A DNA stretch of 20,432 nucleotides from Fusobacterium sp. (GTDB lineage Bacteria > Fusobacteriota > Fusobacteriia > Fusobacteriales > Fusobacteriaceae): assembly GCA_019416865.1 (NCBI GenBank), contig DXWL01000035.1:1-20432 (forward strand), given 5' to 3'. The position numbers were made by a program, and so were the translations under genes. Numbering within the stretch: the first letter of the stretch is position 1; each line of letters opens with the position of its first letter. The notes below the pieces were generated by a model that was not told the origin of the DNA, searched no databases, and was given only the letters and a program-made list of their open reading frames with translations. Below, one piece after another: positions 1 through 8,023 of this stretch.

Positions 1-54
1 CATAAAAAAACTACACCCTCCATCTTAGTTGTCTAAGATTTTGGGTGCAGTACA
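1..54 (-). mobile_element. End of an IS150-group (IS3 family) insertion sequence, partial
   Basis: Read on the minus strand this begins TGTACTGCACCC at 54 and runs off the window. The TG...CA-type end and the word TGTACTGCACCC match the terminal inverted repeat known for IS150 of the IS3 family. The 53 bases are identical to the right end of the window in opposite orientation. On the minus strand GGAGGG (16-21) lies 12 nt before an ATG formed by bases 3-1, so this is probably the left end, with the first transposase frame starting at the window edge and reading outward. No transposase sequence is present inside the window. Family assignment rests on the terminal word only. Confidence 0.75.
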
Positions 55-73
55 TTTGTCTACAGTCTTGGCT

Positions 74-95
74 AAAAAGATAAAATATCTCTATT
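74..95 (-). terminator. Weak possible terminator after the htpG remnant
   Basis: On the minus strand AGATA, a 3-nt loop and TATCT are followed by a run of T. The stem is only 5 bp and AT-rich, so it is weak. It lies 15 nt past the stop of the htpG remnant, where the htpG terminator would be expected. Confidence 0.25.
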
Positions 96-109
96 GATTC
101 TTATTACTC

Positions 110-241
110 TTATCCTATTATTAGTTTATTTAGTTTTTCAGAAAATTCTACTGGGTTTTCAATAGCAAATCCCTCTACAAGTAAAGATTGGTTATATAGT
201 ACATATACTAAATCTTTTAATTCTTCTTCGTCAGTAGTATT
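110..241 (-). pseudogene. htpG: 3'-terminal remnant of htpG (Hsp90 chaperone)
   Basis: Minus-strand translation from about 241 to the stop TAA at 110-112 gives roughly 43 residues containing LKDLVYVLYNQSLL, VEGFAIENPVEF and KLNKLII, the pattern of the extreme C-terminal dimerisation helices of HtpG (NQALL...G..LENP..F...LN.L). Full HtpG is about 600-640 residues, so more than 90% is missing. The frame opens at a stop at 251-253, directly behind the stop of the DUF486 gene, and has no start codon or ribosome binding site. The 5' part was therefore lost and the DUF486 gene joined to it. The 3' end faces the IS, so the IS alone does not explain the loss. A complete htpG may exist elsewhere in the genome. 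Confidence 0.7.
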
Positions 242-243
242 TT

Positions 244-576
244 TTATTTTTTAAACATAAAATATACAGCACCTATCATACACATAAAAGCATAAAGATA
301 GTTAAGTTTTATCTCTTGTTTAAGATATAAGACTGAAAATCCAGCAAAAACCACAAGAGTAATAACTTCTTGAATGATTTTAAGCTGAGCCACAGAAAAA
401 TAAGTTGCTCCTATTCTGTTTGCAGGAATAGAGAAACAGTATTCCAAGAAAGCTATTGCCCAACTCATAAGAATTGTAAGAAACAGATTTCTTCCTGTGT
501 GTTTCAGATGCCCATACCAAGCAAAAGACATAAAAATATTTGATATAAATAGCATAACAACTGGTAAAAATTTCAT
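244..576 (-). CDS. DUF486 family (DMT-like) small membrane protein
   Basis: A 110-residue protein with four predicted membrane helices (about residues 3-20, 30-50, 65-83 and 92-107) ending in VYFMFKK. Length, the motif FSIPANRIG near residue 48, AQLKIIQEVITL near residue 64 and the short basic tail fit the DUF486 family, which is related to small drug/metabolite transporters. Its substrate is unknown. GGGAGAG lies before the ATG. It starts 44 nt after the lipase-like gene on the same strand and may be the last gene of the dinG-pgpH-ybeY-lipase transcript. It appears intact although what follows is a broken htpG. Confidence 0.75.
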   Translation of the reverse strand: MKFLPVVMLFISNIFMSFAWYGHLKHTGRNLFLTILMSWAIAFLEYCFSIPANRIGATYFSVAQLKIIQEVITLVVFAGFSVLYLKQEIKLNYLYAFMCMIGAVYFMFKK

Positions 577-620
577 TTTTTCTCTCCCTCAATATTTTAA
601 AATTTATTTATATAATTTAT

Positions 621-2138
621 TTAAATATAATTTTTTCTAAATACAATCAAATCATAGATATCCTGACTGATATATGGACTTGCTGCTTTTAAAAGAGTTT
701 TTTCCCATAGATTTTTTATTTCAGAATATTCCATAAGCTGTATTTTTGATTTTACTTTATCTTTATAGAGAATGTCATCCCCTGTTTTATTTATTCCGTT
801 TATAATATCATGTTTATATTTTTTAAAATTTTCTTCTGTAATTTCTGTTCTTAAAAAGTAGTTTCCTAAAAATTCTTTTGTAAAAGTGTATTCAAGATAC
901 ATTATTTTTCTAAGAACACTGCTTATATAATCCATTGAAATATAATCTACAAAAGCTCCGTTTGAAGAAAGAAAAGGTATAAAGACATCTTCAAAGTGGT
1001 AGCTTTGTACAGATTTTCTAAGAAGAGATAGATTTCTAAAAAATCCACTGTTCTTAGGAGCATCTTTTTTCATAAATTCTAAATCAACTTGATAAGTTGT
1101 TCCTATATGAGGATACAGAAAGCTTACTAAATCTTTTGAATGACAGAAATTTATCACATTTTCTTCAAAAACTTTATTTTGATTAAGAATTTCAATAAAT
1201 TTTACAGCATCATAAAGAAGTTCTGTGATATTATCAATTTGGAAAAGTTTATCTATAAGATTTTCATTTAAAAGAATCTCTCTTCTTCTGCTAAGAGGTA
1301 TTTTATTAAGTACCTGCTTAAAGTTTGTCTGTTTTGCAAGAGTTTCTATAAATACATCGTCTATATGGAAATAGAATGTATTATATTTATCAATAAGAAC
1401 AGTTCTGTTATCCTTTATGATTTTCATCTTTTTAAGTTCTTTCATAAAAAAATCAAGATATGAAGATTTAAATTCACCAAATATTTTTTTCTCCTCTTCA
1501 GAAAGATGGCATGAATCGAGAATTTTTTCATAGTTAATAAAGTCTTCAAATCCAATTATTCCATCTCTGTTTATTCCAACAGCATTCCAAGTGCAGACTT
1601 TAGGAACCAGATTATATTTTTTATAAAGCATAATGGCAGCAAACTGTGCTATTCCTCCTCCAAGAGAATGTCCGGTCATACTTATTCTTTCAAATGGTAT
1701 ACCTGCTAACAAAAGATTTTCAAATACTTCGATTCCCTCCCAAAACTGAAGAGGTTTTTTACCCATTCCAAATCTAAGATCTGTTTCAATAAAATCTTTG
1801 TATGCCTCTTCAAAAGGATATGTTTCACTTCCTCTATAGGAGATTACATAATCATTTCCATCAGTAAAAATAATAGCAAAAAATCCAGAGTTGGATTTAC
1901 CATTTCCCATTGTCCCTGTTCTGTTGTCGATATTATAAATTTTCCATTTATTAAGCTCTTCTTTAAAAAATTCAGTACATCTTCCATAGGTGTCATCTCT
2001 GAAAAGATTTGCATTAGAAGAGATACTTCTTCCAAAGTTTATCTCTTCAAGAGCATTTATCAAAAGCTGCCCTTTTGTATTTTCTGTAAGATTGTAATAT
2101 GAAATAATGCTGAAGAGTAAATATTCTTTTGATGTCAT
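621..2138 (-). CDS. Lipase class 3 / Mbeg1-like (DUF2974) alpha/beta hydrolase
   Basis: A 505-residue protein of the alpha/beta hydrolase fold. Residues 86-105 (FFAIIFTDGNDYVISYRGSE) resemble the lipase-3 strand before the lid, followed by the nucleophile elbow GHSLG at 156-160 with Ser158. A likely acid and base lie in HSKDLV...PHIG (Asp336, His344), where lipase-3 and Mbeg1-like proteins have theirs. A C-terminal part of about 150 residues has no recognisable domain. There is no signal peptide, so the enzyme is probably cytoplasmic. The true substrate (lipid, ester or other) cannot be read from the sequence. It starts 14 nt after ybeY with AGGTGA as ribosome binding site and is probably cotranscribed with it. 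Family is fairly sure, function is not. Confidence 0.7.
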   Translation of the reverse strand: MTSKEYLLFSIISYYNLTENTKGQLLINALEEINFGRSISSNANLFRDDTYGRCTEFFKEELNKWKIYNIDNRTGTMGNGKSNSGFFAIIFTDGNDYVISYRGSETYPFEEAYKDFIETDLRFGMGKKPLQFWEGIEVFENLLLAGIPFERISMTGHSLGGGIAQFAAIMLYKKYNLVPKVCTWNAVGINRDGIIGFEDFINYEKILDSCHLSEEEKKIFGEFKSSYLDFFMKELKKMKIIKDNRTVLIDKYNTFYFHIDDVFIETLAKQTNFKQVLNKIPLSRRREILLNENLIDKLFQIDNITELLYDAVKFIEILNQNKVFEENVINFCHSKDLVSFLYPHIGTTYQVDLEFMKKDAPKNSGFFRNLSLLRKSVQSYHFEDVFIPFLSSNGAFVDYISMDYISSVLRKIMYLEYTFTKEFLGNYFLRTEITEENFKKYKHDIINGINKTGDDILYKDKVKSKIQLMEYSEIKNLWEKTLLKAASPYISQDIYDLIVFRKNYI

Positions 2139-2152
2139 AAAATCACCTGTTC

Positions 2153-2620
2153 TTAAATATCTCTTGTATAACCGTAGCTTGTAAGAATCTCCTCTTCTTT
2201 TGCTCTCATAATTTTTTTCTCTTCCTCTTCCATGTGATCATATCCAAGAAGATGAAGAAGTCCATGAGTTAAAACATAATAGAATTCTCTTTTAAAAGAG
2301 TGATTGTAATCTTTTCTTTGTTCTTCTACTCTTTCAAGAGAGATGATAATATCTCCCAGGGTATCAAAAACTCCTCCACAAGCTTCTTCGTTATCATGAT
2401 ATGCAAAGGATATTACATCTGTAGGCATATCTTTTCCTCTGAAATCTCTATTTACATTTTGAATCTTTTCATTTCCAGTAAGAAGGACAGAAACATATAC
2501 CTCTCTGTCGCTCTCATATTCTTTATTTAATACCTCTGTAATATATTTTTCAACTTCTTCAAAATTTATTTCATTTTCATATCCTTCGATATTAATTCCC
2601 AAATCTAAATTTAGTTTCAA
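2153..2620 (-). CDS. ybeY: Endoribonuclease YbeY (16S rRNA maturation)
   Basis: A 155-residue protein with the UPF0054 zinc motif HGLLHLLGYDH, giving three zinc-binding histidines at 119, 123 and 129, and the preceding signature NRDFRGKDMPTDVISF (57-72). YbeY is a metal-dependent single-strand endoribonuclease involved in 16S rRNA 3'-end maturation and ribosome quality control in the cytoplasm. The length is normal. It begins 11 nt after the 7TM-HD gene, and that pairing is conserved in Firmicutes (usually phoH-yqfF-ybeY). No phoH is present here, since dinG takes the upstream place. Confidence 0.95.
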   Translation of the reverse strand: MKLNLDLGINIEGYENEINFEEVEKYITEVLNKEYESDREVYVSVLLTGNEKIQNVNRDFRGKDMPTDVISFAYHDNEEACGGVFDTLGDIIISLERVEEQRKDYNHSFKREFYYVLTHGLLHLLGYDHMEEEEKKIMRAKEEEILTSYGYTRDI

Positions 2621-2631
2621 TTTTTCCTCCG

Positions 2632-4704
2632 TTATTTTTGTCCTGGATATTTAATTCTTACATGGTGAATACCCATAAGTGTTTTTGTAAATACTTTTAT
2701 AATAGTTTCAATCTCTTTAAAAGTTAAGTCTGCATCTGAAAGCTGTCCATCGTCCATTTTTCCTGCAATAATTTTTCTTATCATAGCTTCAATTGTAACA
2801 GGAGTTTTTTCATCAAGACTTCTTACTGCTGCTTCTATTGAATCAGCAAGCATAATAATTGCAGATTCTTTTGTTTTTGGTTTTGGACCTGGATATCTGA
2901 AATCTTCTTCTTGTACATTTTCATCAATTTGCTTAGCTTTATTATAGAAATATGCAAGAAGAGTTGTTCCCTGATGTTCATACATAATATCTCTTATCTC
3001 TTTAGGAATTTTATATTCTTTACCAAGTTCTGCTCCCTCTTTTGTATGTGCTGCAATAATAAGAGCACTTAAGAATGGAGAGATTGCATTGTGAGGATTG
3101 ACCCCTCCCTCTTGATTTTCCACATAGAATTTTGGTCTTTTCATTTTTCCTATATCATGATAGTAACAAGCAACTCTTGTGAAGATAGAATCAGCTCCTA
3201 CAGCATCTGCAGCAGCTTCTGAAAGAGTAGCAACCATCATAGAGTGATAGAAAGTTCCCGGCGTCTTAACAGAAAGATCACGAAGCAGAGGATGTGAAAG
3301 ATCCCCAAGTTCAAGAAGTTTAAATCTTGTAAGAATGTTAAATGTTCTTTCAAAATAAGGAACAAGAGCAATACTCAACATTCCTGAAAGTATTCCTGCA
3401 ATAATAATTTCTCCAGCTTTCATAACAACAGATACATTCATATCTGTCAGGAAGAAACATAAAATTAAGAACAGAATAAACCTTACTATTGAAAGCTGAA
3501 CTCCAAGATTTATAAGCTGAGATCTTGTTTTTATATCTTTAAGCATTATCTCTCCCAAAAGAATTGAGAAAAGATATATAAAGAAGTAAATAAGATTATA
3601 ATCAAGCATAGGCATAAGGAATAGCAGACAAACCATTCCCATTGTAAATGCAAAAGCTGCGTTTACAAGAATACCAAGCATAAAGAAAATTACTTCAAAA
3701 GGAATAATATACATATGCTCATTATTTATAAATCTTAAAAGAACAAAAGCCCCTGCAATAAGAAGAAATACAGCTCTGTAGATATTCTTATTTAAAATCT
3801 CTTTTTTAAATGTTCTGCCTATTATATGATATGAGATAAAAGATATCAGCAACAGATAAAAGCCATTTATCAAAAATCTTAAAATGCTGTCAGCATATGA
3901 ATATATTCCCAAAGCACTTAAGATTTCAAGTTTTTTCTCTGTGATAACCTCTCCTTTTTTAGCAATAATGCTTCCAGCTTGAACCTCTACAATCTGCGGA
4001 CCTATTTTAGAAGTTTTCTTCTCTATCTCCTCTTTTGTTTTTTCTTTGTCAAAAATATAGTTTGGCACAAGGAAAGTATGAAGCACTTTCTTTTCAAGAG
4101 GTGAAAGTTTTTCTATTTTTTCGTTTTGCTCATCTTTTATTGTGATGATACCATCATCTTTTGTAACTCCTGATTCATAAGTTTTTTGAAGGAGTTCTAA
4201 AAGTTCTTCTCTTTGAGCTTTAATTTTTCTTGTACTAAGCTCTAAAATCTCTTTAACGAGATTTTTGTTAACATCTTTTCCAATAGTTTCCTCTATAATT
4301 TTATAGTTGAAATCTATTTTTGTTCCTTTTTTTAGTGCAAGAATCTGATCATAGAAATTTTTCATTCCATTATAATGATTTACTTCCACTTCAGGAACAT
4401 GAATATATTCCTTCTTAGAAGTAAGAATAAGTTCTTCGATGATAGCTTCTCTTTTGTTAGTATCATTATACTTTACAGTTTTTGGAGCATAGATATTTTC
4501 TTTTACAATACTTCCTTTTTTATAGCTGTTTTGATTAAAAAGCAGATAAAATTTTGAGCTGAATGAAAGCACAGTCATAACAAGCAGAAGATATATTATT
4601 TTCTCTCTGAGATTATATGATTCAGAATAAATATGTATATCATCTTGATTTTCTTTTTCCATTTTAAAAATAAATTTAAAACCGAAAAGTTTAAATTTTT
4701 TCAT
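2632..4704 (-). CDS. pgpH: 7TM-HD phosphohydrolase, PgpH/YqfF family (probable c-di-AMP phosphodiesterase)
   Basis: A 690-residue membrane protein. One helix at about 36-56 is followed by an extracytoplasmic domain (about 60-270), then a 7TM receptor-like block (about 273-455), then a cytoplasmic HD domain. HD-domain metal ligands are visible as His487 (FYHSMM), His516-Asp517 (CYYHDIGK), His553, His577 and Asp621. In Listeria PgpH, a protein of this architecture degrades cyclic di-AMP to pApA. The same role is inferred here from the intact catalytic residues. It lies 14 nt downstream of dinG and 11 nt upstream of ybeY. This matters because nhaC in this window carries a leader resembling the c-di-AMP riboswitch. 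A degenerate HD activity on another nucleotide is the alternative. Confidence 0.9.
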   Translation of the reverse strand: MKKFKLFGFKFIFKMEKENQDDIHIYSESYNLREKIIYLLLVMTVLSFSSKFYLLFNQNSYKKGSIVKENIYAPKTVKYNDTNKREAIIEELILTSKKEYIHVPEVEVNHYNGMKNFYDQILALKKGTKIDFNYKIIEETIGKDVNKNLVKEILELSTRKIKAQREELLELLQKTYESGVTKDDGIITIKDEQNEKIEKLSPLEKKVLHTFLVPNYIFDKEKTKEEIEKKTSKIGPQIVEVQAGSIIAKKGEVITEKKLEILSALGIYSYADSILRFLINGFYLLLISFISYHIIGRTFKKEILNKNIYRAVFLLIAGAFVLLRFINNEHMYIIPFEVIFFMLGILVNAAFAFTMGMVCLLFLMPMLDYNLIYFFIYLFSILLGEIMLKDIKTRSQLINLGVQLSIVRFILFLILCFFLTDMNVSVVMKAGEIIIAGILSGMLSIALVPYFERTFNILTRFKLLELGDLSHPLLRDLSVKTPGTFYHSMMVATLSEAAADAVGADSIFTRVACYYHDIGKMKRPKFYVENQEGGVNPHNAISPFLSALIIAAHTKEGAELGKEYKIPKEIRDIMYEHQGTTLLAYFYNKAKQIDENVQEEDFRYPGPKPKTKESAIIMLADSIEAAVRSLDEKTPVTIEAMIRKIIAGKMDDGQLSDADLTFKEIETIIKVFTKTLMGIHHVRIKYPGQK

Positions 4705-4718
4705 AAGTCCTCCAAGTT

Positions 4719-7163
4719 CTAACCAAAAATCTCATTTTGGTCGATTCTGACAATATTTTTTGAAGGAATACTGTCAATGAAATATTTGCCGTATCTCTTT
4801 GTAACAATTCTATTGTCGAGGATAGTAATAATTCCTCTGTCTTCCTTGCTTCTTATAAGTCTTCCTATTCCTTGTTTGAATTTTATTACAGATTCAGGAA
4901 TCTGATATTCAAGGAATGGATTTTTTCCCTGTTGTTCATATGTTTCAATAATAGCTTCTGTAATAGGATCGCTGGGAACCTTAAAAGGAAGCTTAACTAT
5001 AATAACAGAGATAAGTTTTTCTCCTTTTACATCTACTCCTTCCCAGAAAGAGTCAGTACCAAAAAGAAGAGGAGCATCACTTTTTTTAAACATCTCCACA
5101 AGCTTTGTTCTTGGATACATTCCCTGAATGAAGAAATCTATCCCTTGAGCTTCCAGCTCATCTCTGAGCATATAATACATATAATTCAAAGATTTATAGG
5201 AGGTGAAAAGAACAAATGTTCTTCCCTTTGTTTTTAAAATCATTTTTTTCAGAAGAGGTTCTATCTCATCTAAAAAATCTCTGTCATTTGGATCGGGAAG
5301 CCCACTTGGAATATACACCTTCATCTGTTTATCGTAATCAAATGGAGAAGCTATAATCTTATCATAAGTTTCTTCTTCAAGTCCTATGGATTTTTTAAAA
5401 TAATCAAAATTATCTTCAACAGCTATTGTAGCAGAGGTGAAAATCAGTTGTTTTAAATTTGAATACAGATTTTCATTAAGCTCTCCGTCAATTTTTAGGG
5501 GAGTTGCCACAAGTTTAGAGTTGCTTTTTTTATTATTAACTTCAATCCAGTAGATAAAATCCTCATCATCAAGAGTGTTTATAAATTTAAAATTATCATA
5601 GAAAGTTTCAAGTCTTTCTATATATTTTATAAAATCATTTATAATTCCATCATTGTCTTCTGCTTCTTTAAGAGCAGCTATTATTTTTCTCGCTGTCTTT
5701 AAATAGTTGTTAAACTCCAGAGTAAAATTTTCTTTTACATCATTTAACATAGAATAAAAAGCAGAAGTAGCAATCTGATCTTTTTTTATTCTGTATGTAA
5801 CACTTCCTACCTGTCCTTTGGAGAAAACTTCTATAAGACGATCAAAATAATCACGTCCTGTTTTAAAAAGATTACCATGATTTATTCTCATATCATTTTC
5901 TAAAAGTTTTTCTGTAATCTCTTTATCTTCATAATCTCTGTTTTTCAGATATTGAATAAGTATTTCCAGTTGCCCTTTTTGTTTTTTCTTAGGAACAACA
6001 TTATGAATTTGATTCATAGCCTTTGTAAATCCATATTTTGAAGCTTCATAAGAGAAATAATCCCTTGCTACTTTCTCTACATTGTGTGCCTCGTCAAAAA
6101 CAACCAATCCATATTCAGGAAGGATAGAATAATCTGTATTAAATCCTATCTCTTTTCTGATTGCAAGATCTGAGAAAAATATATGATGATTTGCAATAAG
6201 AATATCAGCTTTTTTTCTTTCTTCTCTGGCTTTCATAAAAAAACATTCGCTTTTATAAGGACATCTTGTTCCTGCACAGATATCAGTTTCACTTTGAAAC
6301 ATCTCCCATACAGTGAAATCAGGTTCAAAATAAAGTTCTGATTTATCCCCTTTTTCAGTTTCCTTTCCCCATTTGATAAGAGCTTCAAACTGCTTTTTCT
6401 GTTCATCAGAAAAATCTTCTAAATCAGTCATTTTTGTAGTAACAAGATTTGCATGTTTCCTGTTGCATAAAAAATTTCCTCTTCCTTTAACAAGAAGATA
6501 TTTAAAATCTTTAGACATAATTTTTTTAACAACAGGGATATCTTTATTAAGAAGCTGTTCCTGAAGATTTATTGTATTTGTAGAGATAATAACTTTTTTT
6601 CCATTTTCAACAGCCCATTGGATACTTGGAATAAGGTAAGCAAGAGTTTTTCCAGTTCCAGTTCCAGCTTCAACGATAACTTTTTTTTCCTCATTCAGTC
6701 CTTTTTCAATATGTTCAGCCATATGAAGCTGTTCATCTCTATATTCAAACTCTTTGAAATATTGAGCAAGAAGCCCATTTTTTTCAAAATATGGTTTGAT
6801 ATCTATTTTTTTATTTTCTTCAAAATATGCTTCTGTTATAACATAAATATTTTCAACATTGTTATCGATAATATATGATCCTCCATCCATCTTATTTGCA
6901 AAGATAGAAGCTATTTCTACATCAGCATCAGAGGGATACAAATATCCTGAAGGGTGATTATGAATAACAATTTCATTTTTTTTCATTCTTTTAAGGATAG
7001 CTGGAACACTATATCTATTTCCTTTTGCCACTACCTCAACTTCGTCCACTATTTTTTCTTCGTTGAGAATGCCACGGAAGAAAACTTCACATCCTCCTGC
7101 TTCATTAATCTCTTCTGCCATAAAAGTTCTGGCTCTGGGAGATATTTTTTCCTCTATACTCAT
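4719..7163 (-). CDS. dinG: DinG-family Fe-S DNA helicase with N-terminal RadC-like JAMM domain
   Basis: An 814-residue protein counted from ATG at 7161-7163. AAAGGA precedes this start at good distance, while an upstream in-frame TTG (7194-7196) would put that sequence inside the gene. Residues about 10-120 hold a JAMM/MPN-like domain with HNHPSG at 68-73 followed by Ser78 and Asp81, the full H-x-H-x7-S-x2-D pattern as in RadC. The helicase follows: Walker A GTGTGKT near 167-173, four cysteines for an Fe-S cluster (C233, C296, C301, C307), DEAH at 357-360, and motif VI QGIGRLIRS near the C-terminus. DinG is an XPD-like 5'-3' helicase acting on D-loops, R-loops and G4 DNA. B. subtilis DinG instead carries an exonuclease domain at its N-terminus. 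It is probably the first gene of the operon with pgpH and ybeY. Confidence 0.9.
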   Translation of the reverse strand: MSIEEKISPRARTFMAEEINEAGGCEVFFRGILNEEKIVDEVEVVAKGNRYSVPAILKRMKKNEIVIHNHPSGYLYPSDADVEIASIFANKMDGGSYIIDNNVENIYVITEAYFEENKKIDIKPYFEKNGLLAQYFKEFEYRDEQLHMAEHIEKGLNEEKKVIVEAGTGTGKTLAYLIPSIQWAVENGKKVIISTNTINLQEQLLNKDIPVVKKIMSKDFKYLLVKGRGNFLCNRKHANLVTTKMTDLEDFSDEQKKQFEALIKWGKETEKGDKSELYFEPDFTVWEMFQSETDICAGTRCPYKSECFFMKAREERKKADILIANHHIFFSDLAIRKEIGFNTDYSILPEYGLVVFDEAHNVEKVARDYFSYEASKYGFTKAMNQIHNVVPKKKQKGQLEILIQYLKNRDYEDKEITEKLLENDMRINHGNLFKTGRDYFDRLIEVFSKGQVGSVTYRIKKDQIATSAFYSMLNDVKENFTLEFNNYLKTARKIIAALKEAEDNDGIINDFIKYIERLETFYDNFKFINTLDDEDFIYWIEVNNKKSNSKLVATPLKIDGELNENLYSNLKQLIFTSATIAVEDNFDYFKKSIGLEEETYDKIIASPFDYDKQMKVYIPSGLPDPNDRDFLDEIEPLLKKMILKTKGRTFVLFTSYKSLNYMYYMLRDELEAQGIDFFIQGMYPRTKLVEMFKKSDAPLLFGTDSFWEGVDVKGEKLISVIIVKLPFKVPSDPITEAIIETYEQQGKNPFLEYQIPESVIKFKQGIGRLIRSKEDRGIITILDNRIVTKRYGKYFIDSIPSKNIVRIDQNEIFG

Positions 7164-7254
7164 TAAAAAATCCTTTCTAAATTTTGTAGATACCAATTCA
7201 ATCTATATGATAACCTTTTTTTAAAAAAATAGAAACATTTTTTTATTTTTTCCT
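7164..7254. other. Divergent intergenic region dinG / rpsT
   Basis: AT-rich spacer between the dinG start and the rpsT promoter. A minus-strand promoter for the dinG operon is expected here. TATCAT-like and TATAGA-like words occur around 7200-7212, but no -35 box is clear enough to call. Confidence 0.4.
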
Positions 7255-7282
7255 TTTACATTTTGAAAAATTATGATATAAT
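7255..7282 (+). promoter_or_regulatory. Promoter of rpsT
   Basis: TTTACA (7255-7260), a 16-nt spacer and TATAAT (7277-7282), with TG one base before the -10 box (an extended -10). This predicts a start near 7289 and a leader of about 120 nt before rpsT. Confidence 0.75.
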
Positions 7283-7378
7283 ACTATCGGTCCATTGTTT
7301 TAGATATGTGTCTCTCTTTTAGATCTTACCTGTTAAATTTTAAGACCATAATAAAATAAATTGAACAAATAATTAATT

Positions 7379-7392
7379 GTAATTTAAATTAC
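7379..7392 (+). promoter_or_regulatory. 14-bp perfect palindrome next to the rpsT ribosome binding site
   Basis: GTAATTTAAATTAC is a perfect palindrome ending two bases before AGGAGG (7395-7400) of rpsT. It could be part of a translational control structure or a DNA operator, or it could be chance in AT-rich sequence. Confidence 0.3.
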
Positions 7393-7408
7393 TTAGGAGG
7401 TTTTTAAT

Positions 7409-7669
7409 TTGGCAAACTCAAAATCAGCTAAAAAGAGAGTATTAATCAACGAAAGAAACAGAGAAAGAAACCAGGCAGTAAAATCTAGAGTTAAAACTAT
7501 GGTTAAAAAAGTTTTAGCAGCAGTAGCAACTGGTGAAGTAGAAGCTTCTAATGCAGCTTTAGTAGTAGCTTACAAAGAACTAGACAAAGCAGTTACAAAA
7601 GGTGTTATGAAGAAAAATACAGCTTCTAGAAAAAAATCTAGATTAGCAGCTAAAGTAAACGCTTTATAA
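7409..7669 (+). CDS. rpsT: Ribosomal protein S20
   Basis: An 86-residue, very basic protein beginning ANSKSAKKRVLINERNRERN after the initiator, the N-terminal signature of bS20, and ending KKSRLAAKVNAL. S20 binds 16S rRNA early in 30S assembly. The start codon is TTG, 8 nt after AGGAGG. No in-frame ATG exists nearby, and the N-terminal ANSKSA fits family alignments. E. coli rpsT also uses UUG, and there the weak start takes part in autoregulation. The gene is monocistronic, with its own promoter and terminator. Codon use is more biased to GCA/GTA/AAA than its neighbours, as expected for a highly expressed gene. Confidence 0.97.
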   Translation: MANSKSAKKRVLINERNRERNQAVKSRVKTMVKKVLAAVATGEVEASNAALVVAYKELDKAVTKGVMKKNTASRKKSRLAAKVNAL

Positions 7670-7717
7670 TTTTTACTGACAGACTTTCAAAAGAGTTTCT
7701 TAGTAAACAAGAGGAAT

Positions 7718-7746
7718 ACCGGATAGAAATACCCGGTTTTTTTCTT
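7718..7746 (+). terminator. Intrinsic terminator of rpsT
   Basis: ACCGG (7718-7722) pairs with CCGGT (7733-7737) around a 10-nt loop and runs into a long T tract (7737-7750, one C). The stem is short but GC-rich for this genome and lies 50 nt past the stop codon. Confidence 0.75.
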
Positions 7747-7775
7747 TTTTTGGAAAAAATAAAAATTTAATGCTA

Positions 7776-7804
7776 TTGACATACTATGAAATATAAAATA
7801 TACT
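7776..7804 (+). promoter_or_regulatory. Promoter of the crotonase/CoA-transferase cluster
   Basis: TTGACA (7776-7781), a 17-nt spacer and TATACT (7799-7804), close to the sigma-70 consensus. The predicted start near 7811 gives a 5' leader of about 255 nt. Confidence 0.7.
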
Positions 7805-7852
7805 TTAGTAAACAAAAAAATACTTTCACTTTTTATAAAACAAAAATACTTT
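7795..7852 (+). repeat. Short direct repeats over the promoter start region
   Basis: AACAAAAAAATACTTT (7811-7826) and AACAAAAATACTTT (7839-7852) are near-identical. A related word, AAAATATACTTT (7795-7806), overlaps the -10 box. Spacing of 20-26 bp is compatible with regulator binding sites on similar faces of the helix, but the sequence is low in complexity. Confidence 0.35.
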
Positions 7853-8005
7853 AAAATTAGTACAATTTTATCCTTTCAAAATATAGTAAATTATTTATCA
7901 CTTTACATTACTTATTTAATACTCAAACTAGATATAAAAAATAAAAAAGATTTAATATTTTTTGATTCATATTTGTTATACCTGAAAATCACAAAAATTT
8001 GTAGG

Positions 8006-8023
8006 GTAACGGTATAGCCGTTT
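8006..8023 (+). promoter_or_regulatory. Hairpin in the leader of the crotonase gene
   Basis: AACGG (8008-8012) and CCGTT (8018-8022) flank the loop TATAG. It is the only GC-containing structure in the leader, lies 43 nt before the start codon, and has no T tract, so it is not a terminator. No known riboswitch motif is recognised around it. Confidence 0.35.

Noticed and set aside
7194..7196. TTG as start of dinG
   Set aside because: It would place the AAAGGA ribosome binding site inside the gene. The ATG at 7163 is correctly spaced.
8006..8023. Terminator or known riboswitch before the crotonase gene
   Set aside because: The hairpin has only 5 bp and no following T run, and no riboswitch consensus is recognisable in the AT-rich leader.
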